64,000 bases of DNA. Origin: Cyrtodaria siliqua (Eukaryota > Mollusca > Bivalvia > Adapedonta > Hiatellidae). The number at the start of each line of letters is the position of its first letter. Within the stretch, counting starts at the first letter, position 1. Of this stretch, positions 45,905 through 56,264 are shown piece after piece. The stretch is from positions 124,001 to 188,000 of the forward strand of contig JAWPHD010001805.1 in NCBI GenBank assembly GCA_037043455.1, given 5' to 3'. The translations under genes were made by a program, and so were the position numbers. The notes beneath the pieces are model-generated. The model saw only the letters and a list, made by a program, of their open reading frames with translations, had not been told where the DNA came from and made no database searches.

Positions 45905-46215
45905 TGTAGTAACAATGATGTCACATGACATATAGCATTCAAGGACCTTAGTCAACCATCTTAAAAGTAGATATAAATGTCGAACAGGAAATGTAGCATT
46001 TCACAGTCAAACAAAAGCACGCAGAGAAAGAAAGAACAATTACAAAGAATGAAAGGCAAGATATGACATCACAAACATAAAAGCGTTGGTTGATAATTGG
46101 CCTATCGCCATGGCTAAAAAGGTCAATGGAGTTTTAGAACAGATTCTCGGGTGCACCAAACCTCACTCTTACCCTATTATCATCCAAAAAATACGGGACA
46201 GTATAAACTGTTTAT
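45905..46215 (-). repeat. R1 dispersed repeat, diverged, minus strand
   Basis: AATGTCGAACAGGAAATGTAGC, GGCAAGATATGACATCACA, GATTCTCGGGTGCACC and CTCACTCTTACCCTATTATC follow R1 order with many changes. It lacks the GATTTCTTTATT end. Confidence 0.7.
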
Positions 46216-46650
46216 ATGGCACGTGTGTCAGGGTTTCCGTTTATCTCATGTAGGAAAACAATTATTATTTTTAGCAGTAATTTTCGAATTCTAATGACTA
46301 ACTTTATTGATGATTTTAGGTAGATTTTAGATAGAATTAGTACATTAAATGCTCTTAAACAAAATGCTGTATAGTTCCTTTATAGTAACACTGCAATGAG
46401 ATGAAATTTCTTTATTTAAAAATGTCAAATACCCAAAGTATGTATTTTCTGCAAAACTGAATTACATAGATATTAATATCTGTATAGTATTTCAAAAGGA
46501 AAGTTAATTCAATATTACATAAATAGTAACTCTTCGTCATACTTTCGAACACTTGTTCTTTTTCAAGAAAAAACACAGAAATAAAACTTTAAAGTAAAAT
46601 CCATCTTTTTGTTTAAATGGCTGACGCTATGACGTTGAATAGAGATATAT

Positions 46651-46968
46651 ATTATTTCACGGCTGGGGTCGATTATAGGGAAATCCTTCACGTGATGGTA
46701 GACGAGTGGTTCTTTTCACAAACAAGCTTATACGAGTGAGTGAAAAACAAATGCCTACCATCGAGTGAAGGATTTAAATCAGTTAATGTATTGTTTTAAT
46801 CGAAATTATTGAACGTTATCGACGGATGGCGTCGAGGTCACCAACATTTTATTGACGTCATGACGCACCGTCACAGTTAAAGTTGTCGGAGTTAGTTCTT
46901 AATATTTAGCGACTGTAAATATTCTTTCACTGAGAAATCCCAATAATTCACCCAAAGAAATGTTATAA
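46651..46968 (+). mobile_element. HP2 element: hairpin plus GACGTC-bearing tail, copy 1
   Basis: The hairpin at about 46651-46787 has arms GGTCGATTATAGGGAAATCC... and ...GAGTGAAGGATTTAAATC, with GGTAGACGAG/GCCTACCATCG inside. The tail (GAACGTTATCGACGGATGGC, TGACGTCA at 46853, GAGTTAGTTCTTAATATT, CACTGAGAAATCCCAATAA) is shared with 51306-51712 and, inverted, 59595-59985. This copy is the most diverged of the three and lost the TGACGTCGACGTCA motif. Confidence 0.75.
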
Positions 46969-47348
46969 CTAGTTTTGGGATGGCTACGGTTTGTGAAGGC
47001 TGCACTTCCTGTCAAACGTTTGAGGTGTTTCTAATTAAGTATTTTTAATTATTGCATACGCATTTACAAGCTCCGTTTACTTTCAGTGTAACAGGAAACG
47101 TCAATATTCGCCCATATTTACGTTTAGTAAGGTCATATTGGGTGTGTAATGTATACTCGTTCTTGATTGGTGCACTTTTCTGTTCATGTCAAAGAAAGTA
47201 TGTTACGTGATGTAAACAATGTTGATTTCATTGTGAAAATTCCGATTATTTAATGACAATATGTTTGTTTCAAATAAATGTTTTTGGTGAATTAAATATC
47301 ACAACTTATTTTATTCTCTCTAATTTAAAAATGCATATGCAATATAAA

Positions 47349-47460
47349 GGTTATTAGATTTCACTCGTTCTTTTGCGCACAAATATTGCGCTCCTAAAGT
47401 CGCGCAATATTAATACGCGAAAGAACTGGTGCATATATCCCAATACAAATCTAATAACCT
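47349..47460. mobile_element. Hairpin element (HP1 type), third member
   Basis: GGTTATTAGATTTCACTCG...GTTCTTTTGCGC...ATATTGCGC is mirrored by GCGCAATAT...GCGAAAGAAC...AAATCTAATAACC. The ends match those of the 40191 and 42209 hairpins (GGTTATT/AATAACC) while the arms differ. Confidence 0.65.
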
Positions 47461-47574
47461 ATAAATATCTTTAAAACAACATTTAAGCGTATAATTTTCG
47501 AATTACTCTGGAAGTGGACTTTATTTTTAGAGATCTCCTTTTGATGGGATATAGTTTTATTTACCCTACTTTGT

Positions 47575-48215
47575 CAATTTGGACGTTAACGATAGGATAA
47601 TAGCGAGGTTGTGGATACATAAAATCCGTTTAAGCTAACCTGTAGGCATTATTGCCTACTAACCGTTACCAGTCGGGGACCCTGTCTTCACTACTCTTTA
47701 TGTATTTATTTGTGTACAAATAAAATCTATTTAAGCTAACCTGTAGGCATTATTGCCTACTAACTGTTACCAGTCGGGGACCCTGTCTTCACTACTCTTT
47801 ATGTATGTATTTGTGTACAAATAAAATCTATTTAAGCTAACCTGTAGGCATTATTGCCTACTAACCGTTACCAGTCGGGGACCCTGTCTTCACTACTCTT
47901 TATGTATGTATTTGTGTACAAATAAAATCTATTTAAGCTAACCTGTAGGCATTATTGCCTACTAACCGTTACCAGTCGGGGACCCTGTCTTCACTACTCT
48001 TTATGTTATGTATTTGTGTACAAATAAAATCCATTTAAGCTAGGCATTATTGCCTACTAACCGTTACCAGTCGGGGACCCTGTCCTCACCACTCTTTATG
48101 TTATGTACAGTCCTTTTCATAGACAATTTATTTCGATTTGTGATACTATGCGCACCTACTGTGCCATTACGTTTGATTGCTGTAGATTCTATAGGCTCAT
48201 TTTTCTTTTTCTTTT
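47575..48215 (+). repeat. R2 with five-copy 101 bp tandem array
   Basis: TAAGCTAACCTGTAGGCATT, GCCTACTAACCGTTACCAG, TCGGGGACCCTGTCTTCAC and TACTCTTTATGTATGTATTT repeat with starts near 47631, 47732, 47833, 47934 and 48036. The copies are almost identical, and the last lacks CTAACCTG. The flanks complete one R2 (left GGACGTTAACGATAGGATAA, right GTGCCATTACGTTTGATTGC), so the array arose by internal amplification of an R2. Confidence 0.85.
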
Positions 48216-49220
48216 CTGAATCTTCTCATTTACTAGTATACTAATTCATGGTAAGCGTTTTCATTGTGTACACAAAACAGCAGGTTTGCATACATATATT
48301 CAGCTTTTCCCGAAATAATCTTATAGAAATGGCAAGAAAGCGATACTTTGCCAAATGTTTCATTCAGAGCTGATTTCTTTACAAGTTAACAATATTGATA
48401 TCGATTCAACGTCTCACAAAATTCGCTTGGCGGTAAAATATTGCATTACCATTCCTAAAACCTGACATTTATGGTATGTGATTTAGTTATTTTGGTATAA
48501 TATTGCTAAACTAGCTTTCTTATGCCCCCTTTTATTAGAATACAGTACATGTAATACGTGTCTTTGTGTAGATATATACATTTAAATTCACTGCATATTA
48601 AACTGTCATTCAAGTTTCTAGAGGGTGACTCAATTGACAAAGCACGTATTTATTGAGGCCGTCTTTAAACTATATTGAAAGTAACAGAGCAAAAGTTAAA
48701 AAATAAAACAGCAACATATAGAATAATTATATCATAACCAAAAACAATACTTAATGTATATTTAAAATACATTCCGTATCCATCTACAGTTACTGGAGAA
48801 TTAACCAAGAGTCTTCAAAGAAGTACAGTTCTCTCTATACACATGATACACGTTGTCTGTTTGAGTTTTTGGGGTGTTTGTTTTTGGACATGTTTTCTTT
48901 CTTCTCTTCTTTGCTGTGTAAACCACTTACGAAATATGCTTTATTAATGTTACCGAGATATAGATGGCATTTGGAAATAGATCGGTATCTAAGTGTATAT
49001 TCGATAACATAGGGGTTGAATATGTATACTTGGTATCATGCTCTCTAATGGTTTACGTTTGTTCCTGCTTATGTTATAATGTTTATAAACCTGAAGATTC
49101 GTGCAATAACTTCCGGTATATATCAGTCATCATATAACTGACATATTTGGTATTTATAGCAAGGTGTGCCCTGACATTGTATTAAAACCATAAGAGTTAT
49201 GGTAAAAACATAAATATACT
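48216..49220. other. AT-rich spacer, nothing assigned
   Basis: Read on both strands, this stretch shows neither repeat structure nor splice-supported exons. Confidence 0.35.
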
Positions 49221-49692
49221 GAAAGGAAAAAGATGGGCGACACGGGAATTTGCGCTATATATTGTATGTACAATATGGTGCTGTTAATCAAATGGTACAT
49301 GGCTACGTAAGATCTTTCCTTTCGGAAAAAAGACTAAAACTACACGTAACACAGCAAATAGTATTCATGCAAAGTTTCATTATTGACGGGTGCGCGTTTG
49401 GCTCAAGCATGTGAGAAAACTTAGGATGCAAAATTTTTCAAACTCTTTATGTTAAATACAGTACTGAACTGGCTTAATTTTTCAATTTTCAATATTTATG
49501 AATTTCTTGTTACAGCGTGTACTGTGATTAAAACGTCTACAACATCACAGTTGTGTCCTTTCTATAACTAACTGCAACTTTTTTTTTTACAAAACATCAT
49601 GGGATTTCCTTGGAATATATATGAAATTATGTGTGCAATATATACAATATATAGCGGAAATTCCCGTGTCGCGTTTCTTTTTCCTTTTAGAA
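49221..49692. mobile_element. Inverted-repeat element, about 470 bp
   Basis: AAAGGAAAAAGA...CGACACGGGAATTTGCGC then TATATATTGTATG on the left is answered by CAATATATACAATATATAGC then GGAAATTCCCGTGTCGCG and TCTTTTTCCTTTT on the right. The arms are about 50 bp with few mismatches, and the interior has no coding signal. It is probably a MITE, though no target duplication is clear. The 94-codon ORF at 49599 starts inside the right arm and is unsupported. Confidence 0.55.
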
Positions 49693-50034
49693 TTTATTTC
49701 ATATTTCTCTCGTATATGCAATTTAGACTGTACTCTCTGGCCTATTACATATTCCGAGCCAAAATGTCATTAGATGACAGTATTTCAATGATCAACATTG
49801 CAGAATCGCCAACGTATACGAGAAAAGACGTATATAAGGAAGTAGGAATTGTGACGACAATCGCAGACTCTCTTAAGATGTAATAGCGTGACAAGAAAAT
49901 GGGAAGATGATGAATCAGTTTGAATGCGCATTGATTGTGTGGGATATGATTGCGAGAGTTTAGCTAGTTTATATCGAGTGTAACAAACATTTTCCGTTTT
50001 AGCATTTGTTAACGTCATTCCGCAAGCCGTTCTG

Positions 50035-50640
50035 TGCCGTGACATGAAGCCGTTCTGTGCCGTGACATGAACATTATAAATATAACTAGAACTAAACAAT
50101 ATATATAATATAAAGAGTATAATAGAATGTAAGACATATTCCAAGACGACACGTGAATTGTTAAATCCTAAACACTTTATGCAATGAGTAGTTCTACAAG
50201 GTATTCGCGTTTCATACAACGTGCAAACTAGAAAACTGGCCCTTTAAACCAAGGGTACAAGGGTACAGTATATCAGAAATGTACTCCGAACTTAATCAAA
50301 TTAGAGTGACGAAAAAAACACAATATTTTATTCAAGTGGACTTCTGTTAAGAAAACTGAGAAATGAGGAACCCTTTATATGCAATGATTAAGGGTATAAA
50401 AAGCGCAGATATGAATATACATAACTTTTTGATTTAGCTCTATTATTCCGTCTACATAAACTACCAGTCCATTTGGTATTGGGATGCGGACTCGAATTCA
50501 TGCCGCTACATCTAAACTTTATAATAAAGATGTAAGCGGAGATAATAAGAATGTAAGCAGAGATAATAAGACTGTAAGCAGAGATAATAAGAACGTAAGC
50601 AGAGATAATAAGAATATAATCAGCATTGAGTATTTTCATA
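50035..50640. repeat. Short tandem repeats: 24 bp x2 and 21 bp x4-5
   Basis: A 24 bp unit (AAGCCGTTCTGTGCCGTGAC) is doubled at about 50022-50070. At 50527-50630 a 21 bp unit (GTAAGCAGAGATAATAAGA) repeats four to five times. Because 21 is a multiple of three, its minus strand reads a seven-residue repeat (LIISAYI), which produces a spurious ORF. Confidence 0.85.
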
Positions 50641-50844
50641 AACATGTTAGATTATAAATTTAAACATTTATCGCTGCTATTCAGCTGTCTAAATCAAGTA
50701 GTAATCCGATTACTGCAAGATCTGCTGAATGCGGTGCCGGATTCAAATCAATATCTACCGTCGTGTCAGATACACTTGGAAACTTAAAATCATAATCAGA
50801 TTCACATTAAAATCCACTGTCATCCTCATTATACCATCAATTAT

Positions 50845-51105
50845 ATAACAGTAGATATAAAGGTCGAACAGGAAATGACCACAGTCAACCAAAAACACGC
50901 ATAGAAACAAACAATAATTACAAGGATAAATAAAATGCAAGGTATACGGGTTGACAACAGGGCTACATCCTTGAAACGGTCAGTGACCAAAAAGGTCGAT
51001 GGGGATTAAACGAAGCTCCAGGTTCAATGTGCACCAATTTTCACTCTAAACCTATTGTCATCCCACACATACAGTGTACACAAAGAAATCTCCGTCATGC
51101 TAGTC
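50845..51105 (-). repeat. R1 dispersed repeat, minus strand
   Basis: ATAAAGGTCGAACAGGAAATG, ACCACAGTCAACCAAAAAC, GGGTTGACAACAGGGC, TTGAAACGGTCAGTGACC and ACAAAGAAATCTCCGTCATG are in order. It is moderately diverged. Confidence 0.75.
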
Positions 51106-51305
51106 TAAAGACTACCGAGACTACATATTCAACCGAGTAGTCACTTATCATATAACGTTACTATCGAAGTCACAGACCCATTGACTGAATTTATAATATA
51201 AACACACTTTCACTGTCCGCATAACATTTCTGCTGGATTGGTGCTAGGTTCGGGTTTAAATATGCATGCTCTGTATACTTCACACGCATAATCATTAAAT
51301 ATAGA

Positions 51306-51712
51306 TTAGTTAACTGCTGGGATGGATTATAGGGAAATCCTTCACGAGTGGTAGACGTGTGGTTCTTTTCACGAACGAGCGCATGCGAGTTAGTGAAAAA
51401 CAAAGCACGTCTACCGTCAAGTGAAGGATTACCCAATAATCGATCCCAGCAGTTAAGTAATCTTTTTATTACATTTTAAATAACGTTTTTCAAACAAATC
51501 TTCGCTGTATTGGACGTTATCGGCGGATGACGTCGACGTCAGCAACACTTTGTTGACGTCACGCCTCAACGTCGCGACGTTATTTATTATTGTGTTCTGA
51601 GTTAGCAACGTTAGTTTTTATTGTGTTCTGAGTTAGTTATTAATATTAAGCGATTATGAATAGTCTTGCACTGAGAAATCCCGATATTTCACGCATAGTA
51701 ATGTAATAAATG
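51306..51712 (+). mobile_element. HP2 element: hairpin plus GACGTC-bearing tail, copy 2
   Basis: The hairpin at 51309-51456 has arms of about 70 bp, starting TTAACTGCTGGGATGGATTA and mirrored by TAATCGATCCCAGCAGTTAA, around GAGCGCATGCGAG. The tail carries TGACGTCGACGTCA (51528-51541), TGACGTCA (51554-51561), a doubled TGTGTTCTGAGTTAG and CACTGAGAAATCCCGATATT. The ORF at 51191-51436 is hairpin translation. No coding function is seen. Confidence 0.8.
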
Positions 51713-51848
51713 CTGTTTTGCTAACCTTTAAAACATTTGTATTACTACAAATGAATACAGTTGCTATGTCAGTGTTGTGGGATGACACAAATGTGATGAC
51801 ATACTTCCTAAGGTGTATGTCACATTTGAATAAATATAATCAAATGTA

Positions 51849-52061
51849 ATGGCAACACCGCAGTTTAAAGGCAAAACGCATACCATCATAACTATATCGA
51901 TAATATTCATTATAATTTCCCTTCCAATAACAGGAGAGCAACGTTGTTTGCATGCAGAACATGGTTGTCGAGAAAAAGTAACAGTATATATTCAAGATCA
52001 GAAACGGAAAATGAAACGGGGGCGTAAGAGAGAGAAGAAGACTCGCGGAGACATACATTGA
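51849..52061 (+). CDS. Small ORF with signal-like N-terminus, cationic tail
   Basis: From ATG 51849 a 70-codon frame shows a basic N-terminus (MATPQFKGKTH), a hydrophobic core (TIITISIIFIIISLPITG) and then a short region with two Cys (EQRCLHAEHGCREK). It ends in a strongly basic tail (KRKMKRGRKREKKTRG). That is the layout of a small secreted cationic peptide. It starts just after the HP2 tail. No homologue is recognised, an opposite-strand ORF overlaps, and AT-rich DNA easily yields hydrophobic runs. Confidence 0.22.
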   Translation: MATPQFKGKTHTIITISIIFIIISLPITGEQRCLHAEHGCREKVTVYIQDQKRKMKRGRKREKKTRGDIH

Positions 52062-52896
52062 TTTGTAACACGTCCCAAACGGTTATTGCAACAGGCACAT
52101 ATTACCTCTATTCTTTCCCATTCGAACATCAGTGTGTCCTACTAATTGCTTTTATTCAAGGCAGCTGAATTCGCTCCGTTCTGTTTAAATACCTTGGTAT
52201 ATCTTAAGCAAACGGCATCACCTTTATAACACCTCGCTACGCTCTTCGCTATGTTCGACATGCTTTGGCAAGTTTTTCAGAAGCAGGACACTTTTTATTG
52301 TTTTTTATGACCATGTTTCGCACGTTAGCAGTGTGTTATAAATATTAAAACTCAAATAAACTGAGCACTTCTACCTTGTGCGATTGCAATAGTGTGTAGC
52401 AAAAGTGAAAACGAAACCTTTCACTGCTACTTATCGTGTGCATATCAAAATAATGGTAACGAAAGGGAACAAGCAAGGTTTTACGTAAGCGTAAAATAGC
52501 TGCCAACATAATAATATATCAAGTCACGGGTGTTAAAACAATATTAAACAAACTAAATGTTGTCACGGAGACATAAACACGTCACGACCGCTTTTTCTTA
52601 CATTCTTCCCGATTTTTACCATCAGTTCTTCCTACCAAGCATTTTAAATCAATGTGGGCGACATCGCTTCTTTCTGTTCAAAAACCTTGACATGCCTTAC
52701 ATATTGATTACAATTACCTTGTAATACGACGTGCTAGAAGTACACATCACCACAGAAATACACTTGTTCACGTGTGCGTTAGAGTGTACATTACAACACA
52801 TATAAACTGTAACCATGTGTAATTATAAGATTGTGTTATCAAAGTGAAAAATGTAAACCAATGAAAAAAAAAAAAGAAAGAAAGAAATAAAAGGGA

Positions 52897-52970
52897 AATC
52901 AGCAGGCTTGAACCATACCTTCCTGGGCACTAACACGGCGCTCGATCGACTGAACTATTGAGACTTCAGA
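52897..52970 (-). repeat. tRNA-like sequence in tandem duplication, unit 1
   Basis: The minus strand shows an A-box-like TAGTTCAGTCGATCGAGCG and a B-box GGTTCAAGCC (complement of 52905-52914), spaced as in a tRNA, followed by TGCTGATTT. The acceptor arms (TCTCAA/CTGCTGA) do not pair well. This is either a tRNA pseudogene or the head of a SINE. An A/G-rich run adjoins it. Confidence 0.5.
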
Positions 52971-53148
52971 ATGTTTCGTCGCTAATATACATATAATAGT
53001 AATGATTACATGCCAATCGTGAACGCTCGGCCAATCCCGTCATTCTTCGGGATCCCGCAAAGCAGTGTACGAGATGTTGCGAATGGAATACATGCTACAT
53101 TTCAGTAGACTGGTTTACGAAAATGTCATTTCAGCAAGTGAAATGGTA

Positions 53149-53659
53149 GTTTAATAATATTTTATTGCAGATATGTTACAATACATCAGTTCAACATCAC
53201 AATATTCATAGAAACATATGCAAATGGATTGAACTACAAGTTATTACAACATTAGTAACAGTTCTCTCCATGATTGTGGCTGAAAAAGTGTATATGAGTA
53301 TTGGTTTGAAATTGTAACAATATATTTAAATATAAATTTGATAAGGAAAAACGAAGAAAAAAATAATAAAAAAATCCATAAATGTAAACTCTGCCGTGCC
53401 ATTCTACCCCCACGCAATCTCCACCGAAATAACACCACAATATCCCCGTTCAGGCTGATAGAAACATAGCGACAGTAGATATAGACAAAATACAACGTTA
53501 TATTGATACAAAGTTAAGGATTTTGGAATTTAAGTTGGTCGATGCCGTACAAAAGTTTGTGAGTACTTAAAGGATGAAATATACGAGTGTCTAAAAATAA
53601 TTGCCGTCTTTCATTTCTGAAATTTACACATCTAAACAAATAATGCTCAACATCTTCAA
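53149..53659 (-). mobile_element. 5'-truncated LINE insertion with 13 bp target duplication
   Basis: AAGTGAAATGGTA stands on both sides (53136-53148 and 53660-53672), and unit 2 has the uninterrupted site near 54490. On the minus strand the first residues are EDVEHYLFRC then NERRQLFLDT and HPLSTHKLLYG, ending at a stop near 53514. The EH-Y-LF-C, RR-LF and LLYG pattern is the C-terminal tail of non-LTR retrotransposon ORF2 proteins. A 3' UTR ends with AATAAAATATTATTA. Only the last 50 codons or so survive, so it is dead on arrival. Confidence 0.8.
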
Positions 53660-54332
53660 AAGTGAAATGGTAACCTTTCGACATTACAAAATATGTGTTT
53701 ATACCATTCAAGTTTTTCAGAGAGTTCTCTAGGAATTCAAGTTGTAAAGCAGCGTATTGCCACTTACATGAGTCACAGTCTGTTAACCATAGACAGATAT
53801 AAAAGTCATATAAAAGTCAGCTGCCTTCGGCAGCTGAACAAGCAAGGTTTTACGCCAGCGTAAAATAGCTGCCGAGAGACAAGAAGTTAACATAATAATA
53901 TATCAAGTCACGGGTGTTAAAACATTATTGAAAAACAAAATTGTTGTCACAGAGAGATAAACATCTTACATTCTTACCGATTTCTACCATCAGTTCTTCC
54001 TACCAAGCATTTTAAATCAATGTGGGCGACCTCGCTTCTTTCTGTTCAAATACCTTGGCATGCCTTACATATTGATTACAATTCACCCTTTGAACACGAC
54101 GTGCTGTACACATCAGCACAGAAATACAATAGTTCACATGTAAGGGATACGTGTACGGTAGTGTGTGCATTACAACACATATAAATAGTTCACTGTCACC
54201 ATGTGTAATTATAAATTGCGTTATCAAAGTGAAAAATATAAAGGAACTGTTGCTACCTTACCATTAGCAATAATTTAAACCATAATCATGATAATAATGA
54301 AAATTTAAAATAAAAAAAATAAAAAAGAAAAT

Positions 54333-54402
54333 CAGCAGGCTTGAACCCTACTTTATTCGGCACTAACACGACGCCTCAATCAACTGCGTTGTAAAGGCTT
54401 GT
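54333..54402 (-). repeat. tRNA-like sequence, unit 2
   Basis: Copy of 52897-52970 with GGGTTCAAGCCTGCTGA and CGCAGTTGATTGAGGCG on the minus strand. The A-box is more decayed here. Confidence 0.45.
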
Positions 54403-54654
54403 GAATGTTGTGTCGCAAATATACATATAATAATAATGATTACATGCTACATTTCAATAGACTGGTTTACGAAAACGTCATTTCAGCAAGTGAAATGGTA
54501 ACCTTTCAACATTACAAAATATGTGTTTATACTATTCAAGTTTTCAGAAGAGTTCTCTACGAATTCACGTTGTAAAGCATGCTTATCGAAACTTACATGA
54601 GTCACAGTCTGTTAACCATAGACAGATATAAAACCCATTTAAGGGTCAGATGCC

Positions 54655-54760
54655 TTCGAATCATATCGTGGTAGAGGCAGTCCACCCCGTTTTCTGGGTA
54701 GAACCACTACCGTAAGAATCGACCCTCTCTCATTTGACAAGTCGAATTTTACACCAGCGT
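54655..54760. repeat. Remnant of the 12225-type repeat
   Basis: GTAGAGGCAGTCCACCCCG, TCTGGGTAGAACCACTACCG and TAAGAATCGACCCTCTCTC resemble the 3' part of the dispersed repeat at 12225-12420. Only about 100 bp is left. Confidence 0.4.
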
Positions 54761-56264
54761 TGTGGTGAACGTTTAACGGATTCGTTCTAATGTATAATCC
54801 AAACATATCCTACAAACCTGCAATTAACGTTGACCATATGCTAACTGACAATGTATAATACTTGCACTCTACTATATGACGCGCTCCGAACTCGATCTTA
54901 CTTGATGACATCACAAAAGTTCCATGGAATTTCAGGCGACAGAACAGGAGACCAATATTTCCAAGCACGGTCAGACGTAAATATTGTTGTTAAAAATTCC
55001 ATGGAATTGTCAAAGAACTGATATAGAGTATCATTATGTAGTATTGGCATTAATAAACGACTTGGATAAAATGATAGCATACGAGGCTCTGCCGAGTATC
55101 CTATCTTGTGATCCAACGAGTTTATTAAAGTCAAACATATATCGTAACGAAAGTAACATGATATTTATCACATTTCATCTCTACGACGTGAAACTTTCAC
55201 TTTAATGATGATAATTTAATTTAACACGATAGCAGTTTGTAAGGGATTGGATGTTCACATGACGTCATTTACGTCACGCGACTGTAAACCGTTCGCTTTA
55301 CAAATAAACCCGAATTTAACGTAACCTCCTTGCATTTCACAAACTTAAGTAAAATTTCAAATATATGTAATGATAAATAATAAGGTCTGTCTGAACGAAT
55401 CGTATTATATACCAGGCAAATAGTTTGGGCTAAATTTTTTACTTTGTAAAAACATTGTGGTTCGTATCTCATTTGCATACGTAATACATTAGTGTATTGC
55501 GATAGATATGTCATGGCTTTCAAAAAACATGTTTTGTGATACAATGCATCAAATTATAGCTCAAATGTTCACAAAAACAATGTCAAAATCAATGCCATTG
55601 ATGATACACGCTGGTGTAACAACCACCCCCTCCTCCCTCCTACACCGGAGTAAGAACGACCCCCCCCCCCCACACACACACACACACACCTCCTCAATAC
55701 ACACACACACACACACCCCACCACCCGCCTACACCGGAAAAAACGAGAATGGTTTAGTATCCGGAATATAATACACACCCCATTTATATTCAGGTCAACC
55801 CATTCACATATTTGTAGTTTATTGATAGTAGCGATGTGGGGACAGGGGACAAAACAGCGCTGTACAGAACAAATAGTCAACCGTCTAAACATAATTTTAT
55901 AGACGATATTCCTTTTGACACCATGTTAATGTAAAGTTATTATTATGGAGCACAATGGTTATAGAGGAAAATGGCTAATTACACCACCTAACTTGTCCCC
56001 TGCCAACAAAGAATGAATAATACAATAACTGACGATGAAATGATGTCAATTTATATATTATATACATTTGATATGTTTGATGTTTGATGTTTCTGCACAA
56101 TACCACTTGTACGAGTATGCGTCCTACATTGACCTTTCAGAGCGCGTCTATTGAAGACCACAGGCCTTGTAGCCAGAAGCCATCATTACGAGGTCAGTCT
56201 GTCAAACATACAGTTATTACGAAAATAATTGTAATTTAGAGTGAGTAGTCATCGATATTTTGCA
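54761..56264. other. Gene-free stretch with a hairpin and C/CA-rich run
   Basis: An imperfect hairpin lies at about 55057-55128 (AAACGACTTGGAT.../...GATCCAACGAGTTT). TTCCATGGAA occurs at 54924 and 55001. At 55658-55725 there is a run of 13-14 C followed by (CA)n, a break and a second (CA)n. The ORFs over this run are low complexity. No exon was supported. Confidence 0.5.

Larger units (their letters stand above)
52467..54660. repeat. Head-to-tail tandem duplication, about 0.85 kb unit
   Basis: Unit 1 (52467-53834) and unit 2 (53835-54660) both start GAACAAGCAAGGTTTTACG and end AAGxxxxAGxTGCCTTCG. They share ACGGGTGTTAAAACA, CAATGTGGGCGAC, the tRNA-like segment and ATGAGTCACAGTCTGTTAAC. Unit 1 is longer because it holds a LINE insertion (53149-53659) and an extra piece of about 73 bp near 53010-53085 flanked by ACATGC. 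The unit boundary contains a CAGCTGCCTTCGGCAGCTG palindrome. Confidence 0.85.

Noticed and set aside
50388..50645. Hydrophobic repeat ORF (LIISAY units)
   Set aside because: It comes from a 21 bp tandem repeat on the opposite strand and has no other protein feature.
55569..55892. 107-codon ORF over the C/CA-rich run
   Set aside because: Its core is poly-Gly/Cys-Val from the simple repeat.
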